Shown here piece by piece: positions 1 through 11,390 of a DNA stretch of 64,000 bases. Each line of letters begins with the position of its first letter. Position 1 is the stretch's first letter. Location: NCBI GenBank assembly GCA_963921425.1, contig OY992834.1:27355923-27419922 (forward strand), in the 5' to 3' direction. The stretch is from Dryas octopetala (lineage: Eukaryota > Streptophyta > Magnoliopsida > Rosales > Rosaceae). Position numbers and translations under genes: made by a program. The notes beneath the pieces were generated by a model. That model was given only the letters and a program-made list of their open reading frames with translations. It made no database searches and was not told the origin of the DNA.

Positions 1-1903
1 TTGCTCTGCTTTTTTTCTTATAAATTTTCCAGCTCATAGAGACCCTATTAATGTCTGATCCACCCTTCTGGCCCTGGCTTCAGCATTATAGAGATGGGAT
101 AGAATAACATGTCTTGGTCCTTGAAGGTTGTCCCCACTGTTTAACTAGTCATGGCATGGCATGGCTGGCAGGCCCAGGTATTAACTCTAGTGCTGCACTG
201 AATATTTTAATGGTGGTTCATTATTGTGAGAATGTAGATTGTGTGTGTTGTTCTATATTGAAAAATTGTAGTACTATATAAGTGTTTATAAGGATTTTGG
301 GCTTCTCCTTTTATGGCAATTTGTTTTAAGTTAAATGCTCTAATTTTCTTTATAGTATCATGACAAGTTTTTTTCAGTGTTTCAAGTGGCCACACGTACT
401 CTATGTCATACATATGAGTTGTCCACGTATTTGGTTTAAGTAACCCCACACTGGAGTATAAGAATGTAAAGTGTATTATTTCATATTGAGAAATTTTGTA
501 TAGTACTATATTTGGCAGCATTTATTTCCTTGTTATTTGTTTTTTCCTCTAATTTTCTTTGCCCAGTTAAGAGAATCAGGTTCACAATTAGCAAAAGCAA
601 TTATGTTTCTTTGAGAAAATAATAAAAATATACAATATATACTCAAGAGTTATTTAAGATAGTGCAGTAGAAACTGAAACAAGTACTGAAATGAGGTTGA
701 CTTGTCCAAATTATCAATGCAATATATATTTCATATTTAAGTCTAAGAAATTGTAATCTTTCATTTTCTTTCTTGACGCACCATTCAACACTAAAGTTTT
801 GGTGTTTTATTTTTTGACCTATGAGCCAAAACTCTGTACTTCTGAGCAGTCAATGGCACTGCATGATCTAAACAATGGATGTTATACTTTTTCAAGATGT
901 GCATTTTTATTTCATCTCGCTTCACTCTTTTATTCGTTATATTTTTCAGCATCAAACTTCAACCATTCTTGATTAAACTTTTATTTTAAATCTTAACAAA
1001 ATTAACAAGATTGAGATTCAAATGAATTAACTTTCAATTTAACGAAAGCTTGAGGTCTCCAATTTTATATCATAATAAATTTCAAGGGACAGCACATTTT
1101 GTGACAAGCAAAAGAAAAATAAAAATCTTAAGGTTTAGGAGAACAGGAAGGTAATATTAAAAGCTTGGTTTGGTGAACATACATGAAGTTGTGCTGTCTT
1201 CTTTAGAACATAATTCAAAGTCCTCACGTAATAGTGGTCAGCTCCTTCAATTTGTTTTGTTTTGTTTTTTTTTTTTTTTTTTGCTTCTTCCACCATTATT
1301 AGGAACATAAGCATGAGACTTTGGATAAAACACTCGAAGTGATAAGTATGAATTTAATTAAAATATAATAGATTCACTGCATTGGATGACGGAACCTTTT
1401 TCATATAAATAGAAAACATAGGGAAAAACTAAAGAAAAAAAAATCATGCATACATACATAATACAACCAATTCCTTCAAGTTTCTTTAAAACAAATCTTG
1501 GTTGATAATTTTAGAATATATATATATATATATATTTTTTTTTTAGAATGGGAGCCCTGAGGCCCGAAAAACAAACTAGCCAGGAACAACCCTTCGCCTA
1601 GCCAACAAATCAGAGTCTAACAAGCCTACAATGGAAGATGAGAGTAAGATGAGAGAGAAAGTGAATGTTATTTTCTTTACAATTGAATTAATATTAAGAA
1701 AAATAAAAAATTAGAATTAAATAGCAAGTGACAATAATTTTTCATTTGAAATGCTAGCAACCAGGCTCACAAAAGAGACCTTTCAAATATATAATTATAT
1801 ATTTAATTACTCTATATTCAATGAAAATTAAAATGTAATGGTTCACATTTTTTTTATATATAAAGTGTAAATTAAAACAAGAGCCAGTTCAATCTTCATT
1901 CAT
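1..1903. other. AT-rich intergenic DNA, no gene seen
   Basis: No convincing coding region was found on either strand. The stretch is AT-rich, with a poly-T tract near 1266-1281 and a short TA repeat near 1517-1532. The sequence around 1549-1630 is less AT-rich than its surroundings and may be an old repeat remnant, but I do not recognise it. Confidence 0.6.
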
Positions 1904-1910
1904 ATAGATC

Positions 1911-2076
1911 AGAGAAAAACTTTAGTGGGGAGTGCCCTATGCTGAGTAAAAGCCAATTAAAACAAGCCACAAGCCATAAGAGACAACACATACCCTCCCT
2001 CATCTTCCAAATGGCTTATTTTAATTGGCCTTCCTTGCCACTCAGCATAGGACACTCCCCATTGAAGTTTTTCTCG
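1911..2076. mobile_element. Foldback MITE, 166 bp
   Basis: The two ends are inverted copies of each other over about 65 bp: each, read inward, gives a purine-rich start, then GGGGAGTG and CCTATGCTGAGT, then AAGCCAATTAAAA or close variants. A 7-bp direct repeat, ATAGATC, flanks the element at 1904-1910 and 2077-2083 and is a likely target duplication. There is no coding capacity. Superfamily is uncertain (hAT or Mutator-like by duplication size). A copia element lies directly against its right-hand duplication. Confidence 0.75.
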
Positions 2077-2297
2077 ATAGATCTGTTGAGAATAAGTTCT
2101 AATTAGTATATGATTTACTTATTACTAAGTTTTCTAGCCCATATGGGATGAGTAATCTGAGCCCAATAGGGTTTATTTTGTACTCTATAAATACCTCATA
2201 TTGAGGAATCAATTAATAAGATAAAATAATTCTTCAATCTAGTTTCTTACATGGTATCAGAGCTTTAGGTTAGTTCCTAGGGCATCGTACGCTACAT

Positions 2298-5200
2298 TTG
2301 GGGAAAAACCCTAAAACACACTATCCTTACCCACAAAATAAAACTAAATTGAGGTTTCTACTATGGTGGACGAAATCACTCCACCTGAAGGTGAAGATAA
2401 GAAAGGGAAAAAAACAATGGGTGAATCTTCTAACTCAATCCAACCCTACATCATATGTTAGTGATAATTCTCCCTTGGCACAGGAAAAATTGGATGACAC
2501 CAATTATGCTAATTGGTCTATTACCGCCAATGCCAAAATTGAAGGTTAAAGAAAGTGGCTCTACATCGATGGAGGAAAAGAAAAACCTGATGTCGCATTA
2601 CTTGAATACTAGAATTGGAGAGAAGGAAACTCTTTAGTGAAGTCATGGTTGTTTGATTATATGACCAAGGAGGTACGAGTTATAGTGCAATGCCTAGAGA
2701 CCGCAAAGGAAATTTGGGATGCTCTCAAATTGTAGTATTCCACTACTCAAGATTTCAATCGGTTGTTTCAATTCAAGCACCAAGCCATGATCACCAAACA
2801 AGATAGCGGGTCCGTCTAAGATTATTAAGCAAAGTTGCAGTGCATTTGGCAAGAAGAAGATAGCATCAAGACTTGGGATCTTGAAACTTCAGGGGACATT
2901 AAAAAGGTCTAGCATAACACTAATGATGATCGGGTCTACATCTTCCTTACTAATCTCGATTCTCACCTTGATGAGGTTCATGGACTAATCCTGTCTTCTT
3001 CCTCCATTCCGGACTTGCGAGAAGCATTTTCTATGGTGTGTGCTGAGACCAATAGGTACGCTACTATGGCGAGTCAACCTATTGTCGATAATTATGCTTT
3101 TGTGGTTAAATCTCACAAGGGAAAGGATGTTCGTCTAAGCAATATCGAGCAGAGCTCAAGTGTACGCATTGTGGAGGCGTAGGTTATGTGAAAGAAGAGT
3201 GTTTTAAGATCATTGGCTATCCCGACTGGTGGAAAGGAAAGGTGAAAGCAGGAGGCCAAGCTAGCTATACCACATCTCATCCCGAAGAGATGCCAAGATA
3301 TGCTTCTTGTGTTCGGTCAAGTACACCTGCATGTGCTTTAAGTGTTTTTGTTTTTGTTTGTGATAACATGTGAATAATTGATTCCGATGCTACTGACCAA
3401 ATGACAAGCGATAAGTCTAAATTCTTCAGGTTGTCTTCTCATGTCCCAAAACCCATCATTACTAATGCAAATGATGTTGCATCACCTGTTTGTGGTGTTG
3501 GTTCTGTACAACTTATTCCTACCTTGCACATAGATAACATTTTGTTTGTACCATATTTGAATTGTAGTTTGATATCTGTCGGTCAACTTTCTAACTCTCT
3601 TCATTGTGTTACTGTTTTTTATCCTACTCACTGTGTTTTTTAAGACGTCACCATATGGAAGACGATTAGCAATGGTAATGCAAAGAAGGGATTGTACTAT
3701 TTGGAGCAAGAGTTGTCGAGGCAGACTTCAGAAGGGCAAGCTACTATAGTGCAAAGAGAGTTCTCCAAAAGCGAGAAAGAGATTTGGTACGTTGTGGCAT
3801 CGTAGTTTAGGATATCCTTCATTTAGTTATTTAAGATAGTTAAAACCTGCTTTGTTTTCTAGGCATTCTCCATATGATTTTAAGTGTGAAATTTGCATTC
3901 TTGCTAAGAGTCATCATACTGTATTTCCTTCAAGTTATAATAAAAGTACTACACATTCCTCTTTAGTTCATTCAGATGTTTGAGGCCCTGGTCCTATCTC
4001 TACTTGTACTGGAAAAAAATGATTTGTTTCGTTTATTGATGATTGCACTCGCATGACTTTGGTGTATTTACTCAAAACTAAAAGTGCGGTTTGTGAGGCG
4101 TTTCAAACCTTCTATGCATATGTCTCTATCTAATTTCACCAGAAAATTGAGATTCTACGCTTGGATAATGGAGGGAAATTTATTAATAATGAATTAGGTC
4201 GTCATATGGCACAACGAGGAATAGTCCATCAGACAACTTATTCTTATACACAACAACAGCACGACATAGCCAAAAGGAAAATCGACAATTGTTGAAGGTG
4301 ACATGTTATCTCTTATTTGAGGGGCATGTTTTCAAACACCTATAAGGTGAGGCTCTCAAAACCGTTGTGTACCTTGTGAATCGGGTTCTTTCTTCGGTCC
4401 TTGGTTTTCAAACTCCTTTAAAAGTACTCCTTTGTTCCAGTTCCTCCTTCACTAAAGCTTGATCTTAAAGTCTTTGGCTGTATTGGGTTCGTACATTTAT
4501 ACAAACATCAAAGAGATAAGTTAGAACCTCGGGCTTTTCAATGTATATTTGTTGGCTACGGACTTGATCAGAAATGTTATCGCCTCTACTACCCTCCCAC
4601 AAGACGTATATATGTTACAATCGATGTGATATTTTGGGAGGATGTTATGTATTATAGAGATTCTCCACTTTAGGGGGAGCATACTAATATGGAAGTGTTG
4701 AATCCGGAACAAGAAGCGGTGCTAAGCATTTTGAGAGAATTTGGAGATATCACGAACGAACAGGAAAACGACGCTCGTCTCCAATAGACTTTTTTGGATT
4801 TTTCAAGCCAAAATGCAGCTCCAAGGAAACCTAACACAAGTACAATCCACTCTACCACTCCACTTTCACAATCGTCTTCAAATGATCAACATGAGGTATA
4901 CTGAATTCTGAACCCTTTTCTCCTAGCTCTTATAATATAGAATTAGTTGATCAAGTCAGTCTAGAACCCGAGTCTACTCATTACCTTCCACCACAAGCGA
5001 ATCGTGGAGTTCCTGCCACTAAGTATGAACCTAACCTAAAGGCCAAAAGTAAAATACTCTATTAGTAGTCACGTTCCTTTCCATCACTTGTCTAGGTCTC
5101 ATAGGAGCTTTGTGAATCAATTATCTTCTTTGTATTCGAAACAAGTTGTAGAATGCTTTAGCATATCTCAGGTGGACTGAAGCCATGGAAGAAGAAATGA

Positions 5201-6600
5201 GGGCTCTCTGAAAGAGTGAGACATGTGAGCTGGTGACATTACCAGAGGGGAAGAAGGCAGTTAGGTGTCGTTGGGTGTATACAATCAAATATAAGGCAGA
5301 TGGTTCGATCGAGAGATACAAGGAACGTCTGGTTGCAAAGGGGTACACTGAATCATATAGAGTCGATTATCAAGAGACATTTGCTCCAATGGAAAAACTC
5401 AATATGGTAAGAGTCTTGTTGTCATTAGCTGCTAACTTAGACTGACCCTTGCTACAGTTTGATGTAAAGAATGTGTTTCTTCATGGAGAGCTTGAAGAGG
5501 AACTATATATGGAGCTTCCATAAGGAGTAACGAGTACAAATGAGATACTAGTATGCAAATTGAAGAAGGCTCTATATGGGTTGAAGCAATCACCGAGAGC
5601 TTGGTTTGGAAGATTTGCTAAAGCCATGAAGTTTTTTGGGTACCATCAAGGCAACTTTGATCACACAATGTTCTTTAATAGGAAGAATGGAAAGGTGACC
5701 GTGTTAATCATCTATGTAGATGATATGATTGTAATAAGAGATTACCAGGAGGAAGTAACAAGGCTGAGAAAGTATCTTGCACCACAATTCGAGTTGAAAG
5801 AATTTGGAAGTCTAAAGTATTTCTTGGGTATTAAAGTGGCCAGGTCGAAACATATAATATTCTTGTCCCAAGGGAAATATGTACTTAACTTGTTGTCAAA
5901 AATAGGGAATCTTGCATGCATGTAAACCTGTGGAAACTTCGATTAAGTAGAATAGCAAGTTGAATGACTCTCCAAGCCAAGTTCCAACAAATAAAGAGAG
6001 ATACCAAAGGTTAGTAGGGAAATTAATCTACTTAGCATATACAAAACATGATATTGCATATGCAGTAAACGTGGTAATTAAGCCAGTTCATGCATAATCC
6101 TAGCTAGGAAAGCACACATGGATGTAGTTGGAAGGATCTTAGGGTATCTAAAGAAGGCACCAGGTAAAGGTGTTCTATTTGCAAATAATGAGCATCTCAA
6201 TGTAGAAAGGTATACAAATACGGATTAGGCTGGAGCAGGAACAAACAGAAGGTTTACATCAGGATACTTTACCTTTGTTGAAGGTAATCTGGTCACTTAG
6301 AGAAGTAAGAAGTAAAAAGCAAGAAGTTATTGCAAGATCGAGTGCAGAAGCTGAGTACAGAGGAATGACTTATAGAGTACAAGAGTTGCTGTGGATTCAC
6401 ATACTTATGATAGAATTAGGGTTAAGGCCTTCAAGGCCTATAGATCTTTATTGTGATAATAAGTCTGTAATACAAATTATAACCCAGTTCAGCATGATCG
6501 AACCAAACATGTGGAGGTGGATCGACACTTCATAAAGGAAAAACTCAATAATATCATTCGGTTTCCATTTGTTAAATATGAAGATCAGTTAGCAGAATTT
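2298..6600 (+). pseudogene. Decayed copia gag-pol
   Basis: Gag fragments begin near 2298. A zinc-knuckle remnant with the pattern CxxC...C lies near 3160-3200. Fragments of protease and integrase follow, broken by stops (3400-4660). Reverse-transcriptase blocks are clear: [15 protein letters not shown] and ERLVAKGY near 5270-5345, ALYGLKQSPRAW near 5566, and the catalytic YVDD near 5715. An RNase H block (SSAEAEYRGM) lies near 6340. Domain order gag-PR-INT-RT-RH is that of Ty1/copia. In-frame stops and frameshifts throughout rule out a functional polyprotein. Confidence 0.9.
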
Positions 6601-6778
6601 TGACCAAGGTGGTATCAAGACAAGTATTATTTGACTCTTTTAGCAAGTTAGTCATGTGTGATATTTATGCTCCAACTTGAGGAGGAGTGTTGAGAATAAA
6701 TCCTAATTAGTATAGGGTTTATTTATTTATGTACTAAGTTTCCTAGTCCATATGGGATGAGTAATCTGAGCCCAATAG

Positions 6779-7468
6779 CATGGGCATATCTACATTGGGG
6801 CACATGAGGTTAATTGACCCTATGAACTCTTATTTCTTCCCCTAAAAGTTATAAACTTGACCCCATGATCTTGTTTGATCCTTAGAGTTGGAGGGGGCAA
6901 TGGTGTTTGTAAAAAGATTTCAAAGAGGCTATTGATTGTAAGGAGAAGCAATGGTGTCAATCAATCGCATGTTAACTTTATCAAATCTAGCCCGAGTTAA
7001 GTTAACTTTATCGTTTCAGTATTTTTTGGATTATTGTTTGGCCTTATGGTTGGTATTTCTACAAATCCAGTTTATATATTTTTTTCTCTCCATTCTCAAT
7101 TCTTCTGTCCAAGGCTTTTACATTTTTTTTAATGTTTTAAGAGGTCAGTTTAGATTTTGTTGTTCTATTGCAAACAAGCTCCCAAAATTAAATTAAATCA
7201 ATTGGTCTCCCCTTGTCAATTGCCATATAAGTAAAAGTTGGCTTATGCAACAATTACGTAAGTAAATAGTGGTGAAACTGAAATTGCAAAGACATAATAA
7301 ATGTTAGGGTGAATATATATTGTAGAGTTTTAAAGGTAAGAGTATAAATTGAAAAACGACTCAAACTACGAGCAATTACACCCCACCTTTTGTATTTTAC
7401 AAATTCCAAATTCTCCATTTACTTCTTAATCTTGACCCCATAAACTAATATTTTTGGATCCGCCACTA
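6779..7468. mobile_element. hAT-like non-autonomous insertion in the 3' LTR
   Basis: This 690-bp block interrupts the copia 3' LTR. Exact 8-bp direct repeats, CCCAATAG, flank it (6771-6778 and 7469-7476), the size expected for hAT transposition. The right end read inward is TAGTGGCGGATCC, a start typical of plant hAT elements. The left end is only weakly similar, so the terminal repeats have decayed. No transposase coding was seen. Confidence 0.8.
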
Positions 7469-7499
7469 CCCAATAGGATTTATGTTTGTATTCTATAAA

Positions 7500-7902
7500 G
7501 GCTTTTTTACATTTTACCTACCTGAATTTTGGGGTCGATCTCACTTCACCACCTAAAAAAAAATTGTGTCAGTTTACCACATGAATTAAAAATTTGTTGC
7601 AATGTACCATCTCTGGCTCATTTTGTCTAAATTTTTGTTAAAAATAAGGGTGTTTTGATCTTTTTTAAGTTTCTATTGTTAGAATAAAAATGGTTTTTTT
7701 ACATTTTACCCACTTTGACACAATAGAAACTAACTTGAAAAGACTAAAACACATTTTTTTTCAACAAAAGTTTAGACAAAATGAGTTAGAGGTGGTATAT
7801 TGCAACAAATTTTTAATTCAGGTGGTAAACTGACAAAATTTTTTTTTAGGTGGTGAAGTGAGATCGACTGCAAAGTTCAGGTGGATAAAGTGTAATAAAG
7901 TC
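7500..7902. mobile_element. Mutator-type foldback MITE in the 3' LTR
   Basis: This 403-bp insertion has exact 9-bp target duplications, TTCTATAAA (7491-7499 and 7903-7911). Its two halves are inverted copies over about 170 bp each, so the element could fold into one long hairpin. Arm landmarks are CACTTCACCACCT and ATTAAAAATTTGTTGCAAT and their complements. A 9-bp duplication with long terminal repeats fits a Mutator-like (MULE) MITE. A decayed half-copy of the same family lies at 63070-63155. Confidence 0.92.
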
Positions 7903-8056
7903 TTCTATAAATACCTCATATTGATGAATCAATTAATAAGATAAAATAATTCCTCCATTTTAGTTTCTTACATGATCAAATAGAAAGCAGTAAATTTTCA
8001 AAACATAATTCTCCCTTGTATAAGTAGCTGACGATGCACGCAAAGAGGGATTATGA

Positions 8057-8437
8057 TTAGCACTCTGTCTGAGCTAAGTTGCAGGTAGCCAGTAAATTCT
8101 TTGCTCTTTGGAGCATTTCTTCTATTTGCTCCGCTTTGTAGCTGCCGTTCTGCGCTGCCACTAGTATCATTAACCTGAGACATCGACAAGGCTCATCCAA
8201 CACCTCCAACTCTTTGCAGCACTCTCCAACATCTAAGAGAAAACATTCTTCGGATTCGCATGACCTTGTCATCAATATCTTGCAATGCAAGATTTGCTCT
8301 GTTTGGAACGATTTGCAATGTGGTTCTGCTTCTGCTGCAGCTGATTCAACAGAGAGGAGTACTACTAATAAGAGCAGTATTATCAAGCTAATTACTACTA
8401 GATGTTGATGATCATCACTTGTTATCAACTTTGCCAT
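8057..8437 (-). CDS. 2S albumin/nsLTP-like secreted cysteine-rich protein, copy 1
   Basis: The predicted protein has 126 residues. Residues 1 to about 33 form a hydrophobic signal peptide (LVVISLIILLLLVVLL), so it should be secreted or sent to vacuoles. The mature part has the eight-cysteine skeleton C...C...CC...CxC...C...C, with GECCKELEVLDEPCRC typical of 2S albumins and related inhibitors (AAI superfamily). An extra pair, CxxxxC, sits between the second cysteine and the CC pair, giving ten cysteines. The second in-frame Met at 8437 was chosen because its MAKLIT start is shared with the neighbouring paralog; an upstream Met at 8500 would add 21 residues. A TATA-like tract (TATATATACATAAAT) lies 50-60 bp upstream of the chosen ATG. 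No intron is needed. The exact role (storage, defence or signalling) is not determined. Confidence 0.8.
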   Translation of the reverse strand: MAKLITSDDHQHLVVISLIILLLLVVLLSVESAAAEAEPHCKSFQTEQILHCKILMTRSCESEECFLLDVGECCKELEVLDEPCRCLRLMILVAAQNGSYKAEQIEEMLQRAKNLLATCNLAQTEC

Positions 8438-8506
8438 TACGATGAGATAGAAAGTGTTGATGGGAGATTTAATTAAGCTAGTATTTATGTATATATACAA
8501 TCACAC

Positions 8507-8860
8507 AAAGATGGATAATGAAATGAACAACATTTTTATTGGCTTTTAAAGGAGGTGATCGAAGTGAAATTCTTTGTGTGCAACATACTTTATTGTTACT
8601 TGACAAAAAAAAAAAAACATACTTTATTGTTAAGCAAATGGCTTTTGGAATGCTTAAAGCATTTGTTCGGTGAGAAAATGTACTCTTTTTATTTTTGTTA
8701 AGCAGTTGTGCTTTTTAATTTTTTTAACTCAAACATGTTGCAAAATTAGAGGCTTTTCTTATTATAATGGTATTAAGGTATCAACGCATGGTAAACTTAG
8801 ACTACTCTCAAAGCTCACAACTTCATGTATTAAAAAGCCCCTAATCTATGTTTTATCCAC
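8507..8860. repeat. Upstream region of copy 1, duplicated at 18335-18740
   Basis: This DNA upstream of the first 2S-albumin-like gene matches 18335-18740 in order and orientation, with shared blocks GGCTTTTAAAGG, GAAGTGAAATTCTT, AATGGCTTTTGGAATGCTTA and TTAGAGGCTTTTC. The match extends the gene duplication to flanking DNA. Short open frames here are not supported as genes. Confidence 0.75.
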
Positions 8861-8907
8861 TTAAAAATCACTACACGGAGGATTTTCACGCTTAAGGACA
8901 AAAAAAA

Positions 8908-9206
8908 TGTGCTGAGCACTCTTGGAGCTTTATACCGAGTGCTTCATATTGCACTACAGTAGCACTTTTATACATTTTTTGCAGTACAGTTATATTTATA
9001 TATCCTTTTAAACAAATCAAAATTCTCAATCTTAATCTCGTGAATATCCTAAAACATACTAAATCATGCGTTAACACACTCAAATAAGACCCAATAACAA
9101 AAAATAAAAATAAAAAAACATGTAGAAGATAGGGGAAAAAAAAAATTTTGCACTGCAGTAACACTTGAAACTGTTACTACACTGCAATGCCGAGCGCTCA
9201 GCACTG
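8908..9206. mobile_element. Probable foldback MITE, about 300 bp
   Basis: The ends are inverted, diverged copies: TGTGCTGAGCACTC at the left and GAGCGCTCAGCACTG at the right, followed inward by matching blocks containing GCACTACAGTAGCACTT and its complement. I could not define a target duplication among the flanking A-runs. No coding capacity. Confidence 0.55.
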
Positions 9207-10730
9207 TTTTGCTAAAATGCAGACACGAGTTTATCAATGTATTTTTAGGGGCTGTGAGTTAAAAAAAAAATATGCTCGATCACTTTTGAGTCTTCTTAAA
9301 AGTTTTTAGGGGCTTTTCAATAGTTTTCTATAATATATATATATATATTTATTTTTTCAATTTTGAAATATAACCTCACCTATTAAGCGAAAACTAACTA
9401 AGTAATCAGAATTCTGATAAAATAAAAACTTCATTAACTAATTATTAGAAAACTGAGTTTGTTACCTAAATGACATATTTTGGGACGAAAAAACAGCATC
9501 GATCAATCGGCTTCCAATTGCAACTGGAGTTACAACATTGCAGTTATATTATATATAATCATAGAAAATACTAATTAACTTTAAATATTAAATCAATAAA
9601 TTGCCTAAAACATGATTAAACCTACACACAAAAATTCCTAGTCAAACCCACAAATATTAAGATTCACATAAATTAAAAAATCAGTTCACAACTATAGATT
9701 CAATTGTAGATCCAATTGCAATGTAGCTATTATTGTCGATTGTTTGACACTTCCACTAATTGATTAGCAGTCTAAGGACCATCGATCTGATGCATGCCAA
9801 ATTGTCTTTCTTATTACGAAATTTATAGGTGTCCCTATCATTAAAGGTAACAAATCAAAGTTATATTCCTTAAGTAATTTCAAGAGCTGTCAAACCCTAA
9901 AGAGTATATATTAAACTAAAAAAAAAAACTAAGTAATTAGAAAACTAAAAGGTTTACTATTTGTTCCATAGGACCAAAACTAATAAATTAGATTGATCAA
10001 AAAGTAGAATATATATTACATTTAAGTCAATTATAAATATCCTCATAGTTACAAAATGGTTGGTTTGAGCTCTTTTTTTGTTTACACTCTAGTCAAAATA
10101 GTCAGCCTATGTGCATTGGGTAATCTCTTTTGGATTGTTTAAATGACAAAGTTGTCCTTTTGAGGAGTAGAAACCAACTATACACTTTCCCTTTGTCACA
10201 TGTCTCCCCAAAACTCTACCACATGTGATTACATATCGTCGCCACGTGGGGCCGACCGCCCACCAGACCATCGCCGACCTACATCAAAGCGTCGTTGAGT
10301 TGTCTCTGGACCACTATTGGCCATCACCAGACCTTCGTTAGACCACCACTATGTGTCACTCTCAACTGCATGCAAAATCGCAGTAAATTAAATTTTGAAA
10401 AAAAAAGGAAGTAATTGTACTTTATTTTGAAGTATAAGTATTATTTCATGTAATAATTTTCATAAATAGAGGCTTAGTGCAAGGGGTTATTTACATTTTA
10501 AATTGTATGTATGAGGTTGAAATCCCACAAATGTTGTTTTTCACAAGGTTAAAAATTTCGTAAATATCGGTCCTTAAATTTATAGATATATCTATATCGG
10601 AAAAGTCAATAAAGACATATAATTTACTTAAAAAATTATATATATGGCATAAAATACCCTCCCTATATATCTTATACACTATTATAAGTCTTTTAACATT
10701 AAAAGTCATATTTTACTTGGTATTATTGGA
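9207..10730. other. Noncoding, partly duplicated with 18780-18920
   Basis: No gene was found. Blocks near 9345-9400 and 9930-10010 (for example GACCAAAACTAATAAATTAGATTGAT) match 18780-18900 and belong to the tandem segmental duplication. A short TA run lies near 9330-9348. Confidence 0.55.
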
Positions 10731-10738
10731 GAAATTAT

Positions 10739-10911
10739 TCTATGTATCCGATACACCACCACGTAATGTAACTAATCCAATGTGTCATAATATGGGTGAA
10801 TGTTATTAATAATATACCTTACTAATATAAATATATCGTCTAATAATATTTTTATACGTTGGATTGATTAAACCACGTGGCGGTGTATCAGATATACCTA
10901 ATAATTTTTCA
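10739..10911. mobile_element. hAT-type MITE, 173 bp
   Basis: An exact 8-bp direct repeat, TATTATTG, flanks the element (10731-10738 and 10912-10919). About 60 bp at each end are inverted copies, including GATACACC and CCACGT and their complements. Size, duplication length and lack of coding fit a hAT MITE. Confidence 0.8.
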
Positions 10912-10942
10912 TATTATTGTACTAGAAGTTTTATTTAATTTA

Positions 10943-11381
10943 GGGTTTTTTTCATATTTAGTACTTGAACTTTGACCATTGTCTTAATGTGGTACCTAAA
11001 CTTTTATTTGTCCCAATTGAGTACTTAAACTTTTATTTTGTGTCTAATAGGTACCAAAATGAATTTCTGTTAAAATTATCAACAAAAGTTAGGGGCAATA
11101 TAGTCATTTCAAAAAATTTATATTTATATTTTATTTTTAATTTTTAATTTTTTTTGTTTGTTGTGTGTTTTTTTTAAATAATTTTAAACATATAAAGAAA
11201 ATAATTAAAATATACTTTGACTATATTGCTCCTAATTTTTATTGACAATTTTAACAAAAATTCATTTTGGTACCTATTAGACACAAAATAAAAGTTTAGG
11301 TACTCAATTGGGACAAATAAAAGTTTAGGTACCATATTAAGACAAGGGTCAAAGTTTAGGTACTAAATATGAAATAAACCC
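10943..11381. mobile_element. Mutator-type foldback MITE, 439 bp
   Basis: Exact 9-bp target duplications, TTTAATTTA, lie at 10934-10942 and 11382-11390. Each arm is about 190 bp and the arms are near-perfect inverted copies, beginning GGGTTT at the left and ending AAACCC at the right, with TAGGTACCAAAATGAATTT in both. A transcript through it would form a long hairpin. It lies in the DNA between the two 2S-albumin-like genes and is absent from the duplicate segment. Confidence 0.92.
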
Positions 11382-11390
11382 TTTAATTTA

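Larger units (their letters stand above)
2084..7972 (+). mobile_element. Old degenerate Ty1/copia retrotransposon with nested insertions
   Basis: The 5' LTR spans 2084-2251 (168 bp, TG...CA, TATA-like TCTATAAATA). The primer binding site TGGTATCAGAGC follows at 2252, matching initiator-Met tRNA. The purine-rich tract GAGGAGGAG ends at 6687, directly before the 3' LTR, which begins at 6688 and ends at 7972. The 3' LTR is split by two later insertions (6779-7468 and 7500-7902). Without them it is a diverged copy of the 5' LTR. Flanks are AGATC (2079-2083) and TGATC (7973-7977), a 5-bp target duplication with one mismatch. The internal region reads as copia gag-pol with many frameshifts and stops, so the copy is dead. 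Confidence 0.93.
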
